Origin: Psococerastis gibbosa | Taxonomy: Eukaryota; Arthropoda; Insecta; Psocodea; Psocidae | Direction of reading: 5' to 3' | DNA length: 64,000 nt | Assembly (NCBI GenBank): GCA_963971405.1 | Contig: OZ020486.1 | Coordinates: forward strand, 19,677,419-19,741,418 | Shown here: positions 23,297 to 39,600 of the stretch, piece after piece | How the letters are laid out: every line of letters begins with the position of its first letter | How positions within the stretch are numbered: the first letter of the stretch is position 1 | Translations under genes and position numbers: made by a program | Notes under the pieces: generated by a model | The model's database searches: none | What the model was told of the DNA's origin: nothing | What the model saw: the letters and a program-made list of their open reading frames with translations, nothing else

Positions 23297-24362
23297 TTGA
23301 AGGAAATTGAAAGCGATGAAGTAATAAGAACCACTATTAGCGATAATAAACTAGAATTATCTTATTTTAGAACTGAACATCTCAAGATAATCCAAATGAA
23401 TATAAGAAGCATAAACAGAAATTTCAATGAATTTATTATCTTATTGTCTTCACTAAGCATCAATTGGGATGTAATTGTATTAACAGAAACCTGGCATTCT
23501 GGGAGGGATGGGAGTAATTACTATATACAAGGTTTTGACTCTTTTTTTCAATTATAGCTCAAAAAATAGATGCGATGGGGTAGCTGTCTTCTGCCGATCT
23601 GGACTCAATGCTACATTTACACCTCTGAACATACAAGGATGCAACTCATCTATCACTACATTCTCGTTCCAGAATAAACAGCACCAACTTTTAGCAATCT
23701 ACCGATCACCCTCAGAAATACCAACACTTTTTAATGAGAGTTTGGTGGAATATCTACGAACGAAACCAAATGCAGACGTTTTCACTCTGACAGGAGACAT
23801 AAATATTAACATTCTAACAAAAAACCCACAAGAGGATACACAAAACTACCTTCATATTGTAGCATCTGCTGGACTTCACTCAGCAATTAACGAATACACC
23901 CGTGTTGACACACACTCCCAATCATGTCTGGACCATTTTTTCACATCAGCAACAGTAACAGCTACAGGCTATGTCATACGCACAAATGTAACGGATCATT
24001 ACGCTGTCTCACTTACAATCAAGCACGGAAATCCACCATTGAAGCCTACTAAGGAACTCAAAGTAAAAACAGTCATTGATGACAATATTTTGGCTGCTAG
24101 GCTCACCACGGAAAATTGGTATGACGTAATGAATACAGAAGATGTTAACATTAGTTCAAACAACTTTATAGAGATATTGAAAAAACACATAACATCAAGC
24201 GAAAAAACAAAAACTACATCAAATAGTCGCACCAAGCTTAAGCCCTGGATGACATCAGCTTTGCTCACCTCATTAAGAAATAGGGATAAGCTTGGTTTGA
24301 AATTTAAAAAACATCCGTTCTCCCAAATGATAAAGTCCACCTGCTCCACAGAAATATTCTGA
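23297..24362 (+). pseudogene. LINE endonuclease domain, broken by a +1 slip in a T run
   Basis: The first frame (23297-23557) has IIQMNIRSINRNFNEF and VIVLTETWHS. The next frame (23508-24362) resumes with SSKNRCDGVAVFCRSG, FTLTGDININIL, SCLDHFFTS and VTDHYAVSL. These are the ordered Asn, Glu, Asp and Asp-His landmarks of LINE apurinic endonucleases. The frame change coincides with TCTTTTTTTCAA at 23549-23561, consistent with one extra T. The second frame ends at 24362 shortly before the RT frame opens, a second break. The copy cannot make an intact protein. Confidence 0.75.
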
Positions 24363-24370
24363 AGACTCTC

Positions 24371-26194
24371 ATGGCAAAAACGAAAAATGATTACTACAAA
24401 GAAAAAATTAAAGAAAACATCACAAACCCAGCTAAGACATGGAGAATTATAAATGAAGTGACTGACAATAATACAAAGGATAAAAAACGAGTGATAAACC
24501 AAATATTTAACGAAAGAGGTCAGCTGTTAACAGCGAAAAATAATCCTAAAGAGTTAGCAAACGAATTTAATACTTTTTACACTAATATGGGGAAAAAGCT
24601 TGCTTCTGTAATCACGACCCCTGGAATGAATCACACGCTACACATAAATCCACACACTCTTTTCCTCACACCTGCGGACAATCAAGAAATATGTAACTAC
24701 ATAAGTCAACTGAAAAGTAATTCCGCTCCAGGGGCAGATGGAATCACAGCAAGGATACTCAAGACACATGTAGAGAATGTTCAAGAACCGTTTAAACACA
24801 TTACAAACCTGATTCTCACCAAGGCAGAATTTCCTGACATCTGTAAAATGGCGCAAGTTACACCAGTTTACAAAAAAGGTGACAAAACTGATATGAATAA
24901 TTATAGACCTATATCTCTCACATCAACTATCAGTAAGATTTTTGAAAAGGCGATTAAGGAACGTATTGTAAATTTCCTGGAAAGCACCTCATTTTTTGCA
25001 GAAAACCAATATGGATTCAGAAGTAATCGAAACACACAGGATGCACTCACTAAACTTACCACACTACTATACCAACATCTTGACTCCGGCCAACACCCAC
25101 TTTGCGTGTTTTTAGATATGCAAAAAGCATTCGACACAGTCTCACACGAAATACTTGGAGAGAAACTCGAGCAAGCCGGGCTTCGGGGACCAAGTCATAA
25201 ATTGCTTACGTCATACCTGAATAACACACAACAACAAGTAAAAGTCCATTCAACGAATGAAAATCATTCATCAAGCAGCACTCTAAGTGACACAGTTCAT
25301 GTAACATATGGCGTTCCACAAGGAACAGTGTTAGCACCAGTCCTGTTTTTGATATATATCAATGAGCTACTCAAAATTAACTTCGACTGCACTGGCATAG
25401 GATTTGCCGATGATACAATTCTGTACTTTCACGGACCAAATTGGAAAGAAGTTCACGAAAAGGCTGCATCCACCCTTACAAAAGTTAAGAACTGGCTAGA
25501 CGATAACCTATTAACCTTGAATATATCCAGAACAGAATATATGATGTTCAGTGCCACATCAACAGGACAGCCAGCGGAATCAAAGGTTCAACTCCATGGG
25601 AATAGCTGCGAACTTGCTAAGCCATGTAAATGTGAACATATCAAGCGAACGAGTGAATACAAATATCTTGGGGTCACAATAGACCAATACCTACGCTGGA
25701 ACCAGCAGGCTTTAAATACAGCACAGCGGATTAGAAAAACAATATACAAATTCAGGCGACTAAGAAATATAACTGACAAGGAAGGAATCAGACAGGTGTA
25801 TTATGCAATAGTACAAACAATTTTACAGTGTGGTATCCTAGCCTGGGGAGGTGCAGCTGATAGCCACTTAAGGACAATAATAGTAACTCTTAGAGCAGTG
25901 CTAAAAGTTGCTATGGGTAAGCAACGCCTTCATCCATCAGGAACTCTATTCAATGACCAACAAGTACCTACATTTGAAACTACCTACATTACACAGCTCT
26001 TACTATATAGATACACACACAACACTCCTGAAGACTACATACAACACTCACAAGGAACCAGATTGACTGAAGAGAGCTGCCTCAGAACCCCAACTTTTAG
26101 AACTACTTTATTTCAGCATTCACACTCCTTTCTCTCAGTAAAAGCTTACAATTTGCTCCCTCTATCAGTTAAATCAGCATTAAACCTAAGATAA
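24371..26194 (+). CDS. LINE reverse transcriptase domain
   Basis: Open 607-codon frame. RT blocks are in order: SNSAPGADGI, VTPVYKKGDKTDMNNYRPIS, FRSNRNTQDALTKL, VFLDMQKAFDTVSH (catalytic Asp), VTYGVPQGTVLAPVLF and IGFADDTILYF with the catalytic Asp pair near residue 345. The C-terminal part has SEYKYLGVTID and QCGILAWGG, as in Jockey/CR1-group elements. The ATG used is probably internal to the ancestral polyprotein. The RT itself looks undamaged although its endonuclease is frameshifted. Confidence 0.85.
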   Translation: MAKTKNDYYKEKIKENITNPAKTWRIINEVTDNNTKDKKRVINQIFNERGQLLTAKNNPKELANEFNTFYTNMGKKLASVITTPGMNHTLHINPHTLFLTPADNQEICNYISQLKSNSAPGADGITARILKTHVENVQEPFKHITNLILTKAEFPDICKMAQVTPVYKKGDKTDMNNYRPISLTSTISKIFEKAIKERIVNFLESTSFFAENQYGFRSNRNTQDALTKLTTLLYQHLDSGQHPLCVFLDMQKAFDTVSHEILGEKLEQAGLRGPSHKLLTSYLNNTQQQVKVHSTNENHSSSSTLSDTVHVTYGVPQGTVLAPVLFLIYINELLKINFDCTGIGFADDTILYFHGPNWKEVHEKAASTLTKVKNWLDDNLLTLNISRTEYMMFSATSTGQPAESKVQLHGNSCELAKPCKCEHIKRTSEYKYLGVTIDQYLRWNQQALNTAQRIRKTIYKFRRLRNITDKEGIRQVYYAIVQTILQCGILAWGGAADSHLRTIIVTLRAVLKVAMGKQRLHPSGTLFNDQQVPTFETTYITQLLLYRYTHNTPEDYIQHSQGTRLTEESCLRTPTFRTTLFQHSHSFLSVKAYNLLPLSVKSALNLR

Positions 26195-26500
26195 AGTTAA
26201 AAAACAACTCAGCCAATACCCTGAAATATACAAAAACCGTACTTTATTGTCCTAACAGCCACCCAGAATGTCAGCATGTTTTTTATTGAATTGTATGTTT
26301 AGTTATCGCAACTAAAATTTAATAATAATTATTCGCTTATCTTAGTTTTTAGTTTTTTAGTTTTCAGTTTTAGCTATATTAAAAGGGGGCCCAGCACAGG
26401 CTCGTCCTAAAGGGTCCCCTCCTACTGCTATTACACTTATATAAAATAATTGTTAATCTATATTTTGAAGGAAATAAAAAATTACTTTACTTTACTTTAG

Positions 26501-27519
26501 TTATGTAAGAATTCACACAACCCAACCACATTGAAATTCGTCCACCTATGATTTTGACGCTTAGTCCAACTTTGGATTTATTGTTTATGAGACTCGAAAT
26601 AATGATAAATGAAATTTAATTGTGATATAAGGACTGTAGCCATTGTTAAAGAAAACAGACGAGAAAGTTATAGACAAAATCGCGGACTCCCGCGCCCACA
26701 TTGAAGTTCGTCTATTCTCTTATCACTGAATAAATTCACGCACTGTAATTAAAATGACTCCATTCTATTTTCAAATGTGAATATATAGCCCCAAAGAATA
26801 TAACGGTCTTATTTGCTATCTTTCATTGTCAAATTGTGAAAATGCGACGAGGTAGACTTTGACCGAAGATTTGTCTTCCCAAAACGCCAGTTTCCCCGCT
26901 TGTATAGAGTAGTGTTAAGCATATCAAAGTACCTACTGTATATCGTATTGTATTTAGCAAATTTACAATGCACGACTTCGCCTATTATGACGCTGAAGAA
27001 CGAGTAATTAAGTGGAAGCTAGCCGTTGAACATGGCCACCCCAGGATTACCCCAAGAGAGTTTGGTTTATTTTTATTTTTTAATTTAGTATATATAAGTT
27101 ATAGGTAATGATTTGCTCTTCGACAAATGGTAGAAGACGCCATAATATAAGGTGTTTTTCATTTTTGTGTTCATAATTTTTCTATGAACTTGATAATTCG
27201 GTCATTTCTGTCGCATGTCAGCCCCAGGGTAAAAACCAAAGAACCGATACGAGTGAACCCGTTCATTCTTTCTTATTTATAAACTAGTAGGCCATATAGG
27301 TACCGTAATAGATAATCATGAAAACTGTAGTCCCATGGCAAATAATTGTCCTAATTTTAAATTTCGCCTGCTCCGATTTTCCTTATCCTAGAGCACTGGA
27401 TTGATTGATGGGGCAATCCGCAATTGTACAGTATATAATGGCCAGGTGAATATATTATATATATATATATATATTATATAATATACAATAGTACTATGCA
27501 ACAATAAAGTCATGGTATG
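26501..27519. other. Intergenic stretch between LINE and allantoicase upstream repeats
   Basis: Mostly AT-rich non-coding DNA. A 46-codon frame at 26969-27109 (HDFAYYDAEERVIKWKLAVE) is unrecognised and has no nearby partner exon. A (TA)n microsatellite lies at about 27450-27486. Confidence 0.4.
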
Positions 27520-27680
27520 CAAGGCCGTAGCCAAGGGGGGATTCATGGGGGTTCAGCCCCCCCCCCCCCCCGAAATGAAATGGCTGGATACTATATAGAA
27601 TCGGATGTTGAGGAAAAATAAAACCACTACGTAATATCCAATGAAATTTCTAAACCCTTCCCCCCCCCCTGTTCGGGTTT
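27520..27680. repeat. G-run/C-run repeat (family R), copy 1
   Basis: It starts GGCCGTAGCCAAGGGGGGAT, has a C run of about 14 at 27559, then GAAATGAAATGGCT and ATCCAATGAAATTTCTA, and a second C run at 27660. It matches 30952-31128 block for block. Confidence 0.65.
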
Positions 27681-27719
27681 GTTACTCTATTTAGCACCTA
27701 CAACATACCTGAAGTTAAA

Positions 27720-28125
27720 AAGAATCGATAGGCCCTAGATAGATTCATCAGAAAAATGATTTTTTAGTCATTTTTCCATGAAAATTGAACCTTCTTTTTA
27801 TTTTTGCAACCTGAACAAAACTATCAGAGGGGAAGTAGGTAATAGCAAATATAATAATATATAATATAATAGTAAATATTTATTCTATGGGTAATAGTGA
27901 TTTTAAAAAAAAATAGTTGGCGCCGCTTTTGAAAAAATAATTGTTTAGCTGTTTTGTATTTGTGTATTTTGTAGCTGAAATCCCCCAAAATTGAGTTAGT
28001 TCAAAATGTAAAAAATTGTCCCGATGTTATATTTCGTGAACCTACCTACCTGTATATGCCGATTTTCATCTAAATCCATCAAGTAGTTTGCCCAGAAACC
28101 AACGTACAGACAGACAGTGCCTTTT
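27720..28125 (-). repeat. Dispersed repeat family E copy upstream of allantoicase
   Basis: It shares AAAAATGATTTTTTAGTCAT, TTGAGTTAGT, TTGTCCCGATG, ATCAAGTAGTTTGCCC and CAGACAGACAG with the copy at 1260-1940, in the same orientation. Confidence 0.6.
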
Positions 28126-28490
28126 GACCTCTACCAATTGACGAAGCCAAATTTTTATAACTTTAAGTAGGAATTTCAGAAATAAAATATATTTTGAGGT
28201 GACCCAGTGACAACGGCCAGCTTACTCTTAATTAATTTTGTTTAACATTGGCCATACCACCAGTGGTATTTTTGCGGGGAAGTTTAGTTGGATTAGTACA
28301 GTATATAATATAAGCTACTAGTACTACCAGCTATAGCCAGTTTTCGCTGAAAAATGTAGCAATCAAAAATTCTGGTTCATCTGGAAGGTTATATCTACTG
28401 ATCTACAAGCAGCAGACTATTGCACCGGTTTGACCTATGAATTCTTTACAGCTGATAACGACATTGTATCCCGTCACTGTGATATAATAT

Positions 28491-28496
28491 TCAGTC
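28491..28496 (+). promoter_or_regulatory. Possible initiator of the allantoicase gene
   Basis: TCAGTC, preceded by GATATAATAT, lies 22 bases before the ATG at 28518. It matches the arthropod Inr consensus (TCAGTY). This is consensus matching only. Confidence 0.3.
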
Positions 28497-28517
28497 TAGA
28501 CTGTTAAATCAGACGTA

Positions 28518-33061
<4,544 letters not shown>

Positions 33062-33692
33062 CTGACGACGTGATTCAAGTGACATTTTCTATGTATTTTA
33101 AAAGTTATGTGCCTCCATTTGCTCAGTTAGGGACAGTATTTCTTATGTAGGCCTACTTAATGAGTAGTTTTTGACTACTCGTTCAAGTGATGAGGTATTT
33201 TGTGTTATTACCGTACCCACTAATAACATAGCCTTTGAAGTAATTTATCAGTACTATTTTAGTGTTTTGCTTTGTTATTATTTATTTTGTCAGTAAAGAA
33301 ATGCTTTTGATGGAGCGATATTATTTTTATTGGCTATACCGCGCCCAAATTTAACAGCCTAATTCAGGAAGGGTTTGAAACTTTTACAGTGTGTAAGCGA
33401 CGTATTTCCGATTTCAAACATTGACAGAACATTCCCAAAAATGTGTGATAAACACATCGGTTTAAATAAATACTAAAATTGCATAGCAATACTAATCAAT
33501 AAAAGTTGATAATATAGTAACGGAAATTTGGAAAGCAGGCTCATCGACATGCAAAACCGATCAAAATCAATCAAAATTAAGCATCCCCATACTTTCACGA
33601 CAGATAGCGTAAAAAAATATAAAAGGAAGAGTAGGAAGAATGTTTGTAATGGATCGAAAAATGTATAAATAAAAACGTTTGGACTTGCAGTG
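33062..33692. other. Convergent 3' region between allantoicase and the F-box gene
   Basis: The two genes end tail-to-tail 631 bp apart. Plus-strand AATAAA lies near 33466 (in TTTAAATAAATAC). A minus-strand AATAAA is at 33286-33281. If these are used, the two transcripts overlap. No coding region. Confidence 0.45.
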
Positions 33693-36600
33693 TTAGTTGA
33701 AGATTAGGTCCGAGTAGTTCTGCAACAAGTAGTAGAGGGAGACGCGGCAGGACGTTGTTGTCCGGACGACTGTCATCCTGTCGGCACGTTCGAAGTTGGC
33801 TTTCACGACTTCGTAATAGCGGCCGTCACTGCAAAACAATACAAACTTGCATTTATTTCTAGCGCTTGTGACAAAAGGTATTTAAAACATCTGTTTAACC
33901 AAATTAAGACGCAGTTTCGAGACAGTGGTGACGAACAACAGACTAGAAGGTAAAATACAAGCGGGTGAGATGAAGTTCGTTAGAGCAGCCCATCATAGAT
34001 AAGAACGGATAGGATTAGAAATTAAATGATGACACAAGAGTTCGGGGTAGAAGAACTATTGGTGGACAAAATAGCGAGAAGGAGACATGGACTCGAATGG
34101 ATAACAGCAGGTGCGCGAGGAGGTTGCTAGAGGAAGAAATATGAAGAATATGAAGAGGAAGACCAACAAAATTGAGGACGATCTAAGAAGATTGGGAAGT
34201 GTTGAATAATCAGAAGTGGAGACAGGAGGGAGTGGAATAGGCTCATACCGCATCCGGGCAACAGGATGATTGAGACAAAGCGGTGCACCACTCTCCACGC
34301 AAAATAGTAAAGCGACCCCTTTTTTAGTGATCATTTGCAATTTTAAAAAGGTTTAAATGCAACCTGAATATATTGTATTTGAAATACCTCTTTCATGTAT
34401 GGGTTATTCGGCCCCGAATTCGGCCATATAGAAAAGAAAGACAATTTTCCTTCTTTCTTTCTCATCTCTCACCCGTAATATAGACTGCACAATGTCAATC
34501 AGTCTAGCGCCTTCCATAATCTAATCACTCAATTAGATAGGATTTTTGTTGACAAATTGTAAAGATATTGGAAAATTGAAGACTGAATGACTGAGGGTAT
34601 GAAGTCTACAGGTATATACGTGAGGAATGACTCATGTATTTGGTTGAGTCGGGGATACACTACAAAAGTACCTTATACAGATTCAAACAAGTTCATCAGT
34701 AAAAAATTTTGCAGTGATAAAATTAAAAAGGTGCAATAGTAAGGTCAACGACCGAATCTAACGACAAAAAATCATACCTAGTAGTATTAGTTCCACAGTA
34801 CCTAATTGCATATGCAACTATGCACTAAGAGAATCATCATCAGAGACTATTTTCATTCGTATTCATTCATGTTGAAAATATTTCAGGTATAGGACGTTTT
34901 ACAGACTGATAGTTTCGGTCGGCAACCAATGGGGAATTGAATGAGTCATTTCTGAACTTCACGTTTAAAAAATAGGTTCCAGCTTTCTTAACAAAAACAT
35001 ACGAATGAGGTACATAGCTTCAAAGAAAACGAAAAATCTTCTGAAGTATTTTTACGTCACCAAGAGAGTTGACATTTTACACACGTTCAATAGTATAAAT
35101 TTACCTTAGAACTAGGCAGCATAATTTAAGGCACTTGACACGAATAATATCAATAGCTTTCTGGCTTTTGTCGGAGAAACGTAAATTCTCGGGATCCCAG
35201 CGCAATTCCAGACGTTCCAAGTTTAGACAGTTATTGGCAATGCCATCCATGAGTTGATCAACATGCACGTTCACCCCAAGTCGATCTTGTGTGCCCATAA
35301 TCAAGATTCTGAAACAAACACCAGGAGTAAATTATTTCCTCATTAATTTGTTGCTTTCCAATTTATACGTTAGTTTAAGGAAAGCTTTGTGATGCTCGAA
35401 ATTATCGATTTAACAGATTACAACGTTTTGAGGTGCCAGGAACCCCATTTTTTTAAAAAACGAAAATCATAGTCGATTGGAAAAGCTGTGAAAAGCCGTA
35501 GCCTAGTATACCAGAATGTACATTTGATTTTATCATTATAAATAATTATCCCGTTCACAGGAAGGCAAGTCACAACTGAATGGCACATTTTAGGATAGTT
35601 TATATAAAAATATCAGTAAAATAATGCAGGACGAATTGTCATATACTAAGTATTCGTAGCTTTTTTTGTGGTGGAAACACTAGCCGCATGCTAACAAGTG
35701 CGAAAACCTCATCTAACGTCTCTACTGTTGATAAATATGTTTCACCTTGTTCACTATACGTCGTAATGGGCATTTCATTGAGTAACCTGAGAATATAGCT
35801 AAAGGGCTACTGCACTTTTCTGATATTTTCTTGTTAAAGTTATCTGTATCTGCATATTCAATCAAAAAATCAAATCAAATTTTAATATATCCCAAATACA
35901 GTACGGTATACAGTTATACAATTTAAAAAACATTTCCCTATGGGCTAGGCCCGTTCTAGGGTGGATATATAGTATATTTTCTAAAATAATTATTTTAACA
36001 ATCCCGCGATGGCATTCGTTACAGTGTATATTTTTTGAGTGTAGTAGTGTGTGTGTGTTTTGTGTTCATGTGTTGTTTGTGGTGTATTAATGTGTACTTG
36101 TTAGTTTTTGTTTATTATTATGCAATTTCTAAATCAGTAAGCCAATTTTTTACCTTTTTCCTAAAAGCGTGGTAGTTTGTTAGGTTTTTATGTTTAAGGG
36201 AAGTTTGTTGTAGTACTTTTTGCCTATATAGGTTGTTTGCTTTTGCGAGTAGCTTGTCGAGACCGTTTGTTTGTCTGTACCTAGTGATGTGTTGATGTGC
36301 AGGTCTGTCTTGCTTATTTATATTTTTGTAGGTGTTGCAAATAGATTCTTTTATGTATAGCTTTTTTATTGACAGTACGTTTGCTAGTTTTAATAGGTCT
36401 TCGGTGGGGTATCTATTTGGTTTCCGGTGAATGATTTTTAACGTTTTCCTGTGTATTACGTTTAATTTCTCTATTATGTTTTGGTTTGCGCCTCCCCAGG
36501 CGGTTATACCGTATGATAGTATAGATTGTACTAGTGCGTGGTATACCATCATTAGTATGTCTGTATTAAGGCACTGTCTCAACATATTATGCTGATTGTT

Positions 36601-39600
36601 GACACTAACCACTCTGGTCATTGTTCTGGTGCCTCCCTTTCCAACTTCTTACGCAGCCATTCCTTTTGAGCTAATTGCTTCCTTTCCGACTTTGATAGTT
36701 TCAGAGAATATGTTTCGTCAGTCCTTTGAAGAACAAAACATCCAGCATCGAGACCACCAATGTTTATACTGAGATACCTGGTCTGCCTCCAAAAGTCACG
36801 TGTAAGCCCGTAGGCCATATTAAAACACTTCTTGTCATAGGTTAAAAATACAGCTCTTCCTGTTTTCAGCTTGGTTACTCTGGCCAGCTCATTCAAAAGC
36901 TTCTTGTATAAAAACTTATTATTGCTCTTTGATCCGGATCTCTTACCAAAAGGTAAGTCAGAGACAAATATATCAACTGAATTAGATCTTAAAGGAAGAT
37001 GTGTAGTATCCCACCAAATCGCATCGAGCTGAAGTGATTTATCCAAGGCAGCTATATTATTAGCTGTACGGTTCACGGCTTTTTCATGTAAATCACCGCC
37101 CATGAAAAATGATGACTTAAATTCGAGGGCCCCTTCAATGGGGATTGAGCCACCTCCGCATAAAGGATCAATAACAATATCACCAGGCTGAGGATCGCAG
37201 AGTCGTAGCATATTATAACAAACTGTAGCACGTAACGTAGTAGGCCCAAAATGAGTGATGTTTCGGTGATGCTTGGACACGCGATTTAACGACAGTCCAA
37301 CATAAACATCATTGTCTTGAATTTGCAATATCACCTCTAAATCGTAATTTGACAAGTCAATGAGCCAATGAAATTTATCGTGCAGTTCTCCTCCAAATAC
37401 CCAAGCAGCGTCCATACTGGCGAAGGAGTGCGACTGACCAACACGGTGGCATGTGACACGAAATTTAGGTATCTTTTGGTTCAATTCTTCAGACGCAACA
37501 GAGGAAACATCGCTAATTGAACAGGCAGCATCTAGAGCATTTTCTAATTCAGTCTTAGGGTATCCATGCACATTTGTGAAATTCACATTTTCGTCCTCAG
37601 TTGATTCTATGTAGGCATAATGCCTCTCGGGTTCCCTGTGGACATTCTCCAATGACACAACTCTGTTGTACTGCTCAACGCTTGGAAAGAGCAAGCCATC
37701 AAAAGTAGTAGAGTCTTGCCAAATTTGGAGGGCCTTTTCCCAATCGAAACAATTGACACTGTTTCTAATCTTACTCAAATCATCATCCTTAAGAGTTCCA
37801 AAGGGAATATTTGTGAAACCTGCTACTATGTTAACATGGTCAACACCGCGTAGTTGATTAAATTGGTCATAGCCTTTATAATCACTGTTAAAAAACACAC
37901 GGCCACGAGTTTTTGAAACATTCACTGATTTTCCCAACTTTTCAATGCATTCTTCAAGCGCAATTTGTTCAAAACCAGTGTCAACAGTCGCCTCAAATGT
38001 TAACTTGGTGAAATGGTTATTAGTTGACAGTAAGAGTCGTTTTAATTCCTTGAGATCTTTCATATTTTTCACAAGAAACAGATAAAAAAATTAATTAAAA
38101 GTCAAGCAGCACTGTAGCAGTCCGGCTGGCAGCTGTTCTAAAAATAAACAATTATAGTTCAGACGCATTCCCAATAGGGGCGCCGTAATCTCCAAAGGAA
38201 TTTAGCGCGAAATTTAAAATATATGTTTGCCTGCTAAGAATACATTTCTCTATTTTATACTATATTTAAGGCATTTTTTTAAGTCTGCGCCTTCACTAAA
38301 CTGTTAGTGTGTGGTAAAATATAGAGGAGCATTTCTTGAAGAAATGAAAATGAAAAGTGGAAGAATTTTTTTTTCCTCCTTCCACTACTCATTTATGTGA
38401 TTTATGGCCTTATGGTCGTGATCGATATTCTGTGAGAAATTGGACTTGTACAAAAAAAGCACCTAGTGGGATGTCCGACCGTCTCGTAATGGCATAAGCG
38501 TGTGTGAACAGAACATGGTTTTGCGTCTTTTTAAAAAAGCGTCCTGTCACCAGCGCCTACCGGCATGTGGGTGTTTACTAAATTAATGTGCTAGCACTAT
38601 AGTAGAATGCACACTTACTTTGCTTGCTTCAGTATAGGAAGAACACTCTGCCACAATGAATCAGTGATGTGAGGCATTCCACTCAGGGACAACCCCTTGA
38701 GCTGCTGGCCGAACCTGGAGAGGAATTTATGTAGAGCTTCGTCTGAAATGTTATCTGAACTGTCCAAGTCCAATGCTATTAAGCTTTTCAAGTTCCCTTG
38801 TTCTGCATATGCCCGCAGCACCTATAAAATTAATACAGGTCATTGACATTTTTATTCGAAGGTGTAGCTTTTCAGAAATAGGGCAGTAGACCTAGGTGGC
38901 CAGTGACAATATGGAATTAGGCTACATTTTTCGAATATTCAGATACACAATTGTAGGACTTAAAATAAGCAAAGTAAACTTACGGAATCGTTGAAGCCGT
39001 TGATTTGACCAGCAGCTAGAAATCTGAGTCCAGGTATCCTTGTCAACATATCAATTAGACACTCTGACGACAGATCAGTAGCTGAAATATCCAATTCTTG
39101 AAGTGATGTAGACTCCCAATCAACTTTCATCATGTGCTCACTCTGAAGGTCTGAAAAGGAGTACAAACCAGTGTGAGTTTTTCTGGCACTTCTAAGCTTT
39201 AGCAATTCCAATAGCCCCTTCCACTGCTGAGGCCCAATGAATTGCGAACAGCGAAGCCAGTATAATGTAAAATTAATCCTAAACAGTTTAACTTACTTGT
39301 CTGATTCATAAGTAGGCAGGTGAGCCGTTTGCTTCTGGCGAACACAGCCTTAAGACTCGCGCCAGTCACTTTATTGCAAAAATTTACAGCAAGACACTCT
39401 AGCTGAATACAATTGGAACTAAAAGCATCAATATGAGAATCGTCAATGAAGTTGATGCCATATAAATTGATAACTCGTAAGTTTGGAGTGGCCGACTTAA
39501 GTTTGTGAACATTAATAACTTCATATATTTCTTCCTCCTCTTCTTCGACTTTCTCGTAAGTACCTACAGAACAAAATGGGAGAATATTAGAGTTCAGTCA

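Larger units (their letters stand above)
23285..26500 (+). mobile_element. Non-LTR retrotransposon (Jockey/CR1-like), endonuclease plus RT, frameshifted
   Basis: An apurinic-type endonuclease is followed by RT and a C-terminal region, then about 300 bp of 3' UTR ending ACTTTACTTTACTTTAG, a simple-repeat tail in place of poly(A). No ORF1 or Gag-like frame precedes it, so the copy is probably 5'-truncated. Two frameshifts (near 23550 and near 24330-24360) break the polyprotein. No target duplication was recognised. Confidence 0.85.

Noticed and set aside
26969..27109. Small frame HDFAYYDAEERVIKWKLAVE
   Set aside because: No family, no clear donor and no neighbouring exon; could be chance or an old transposase fragment.
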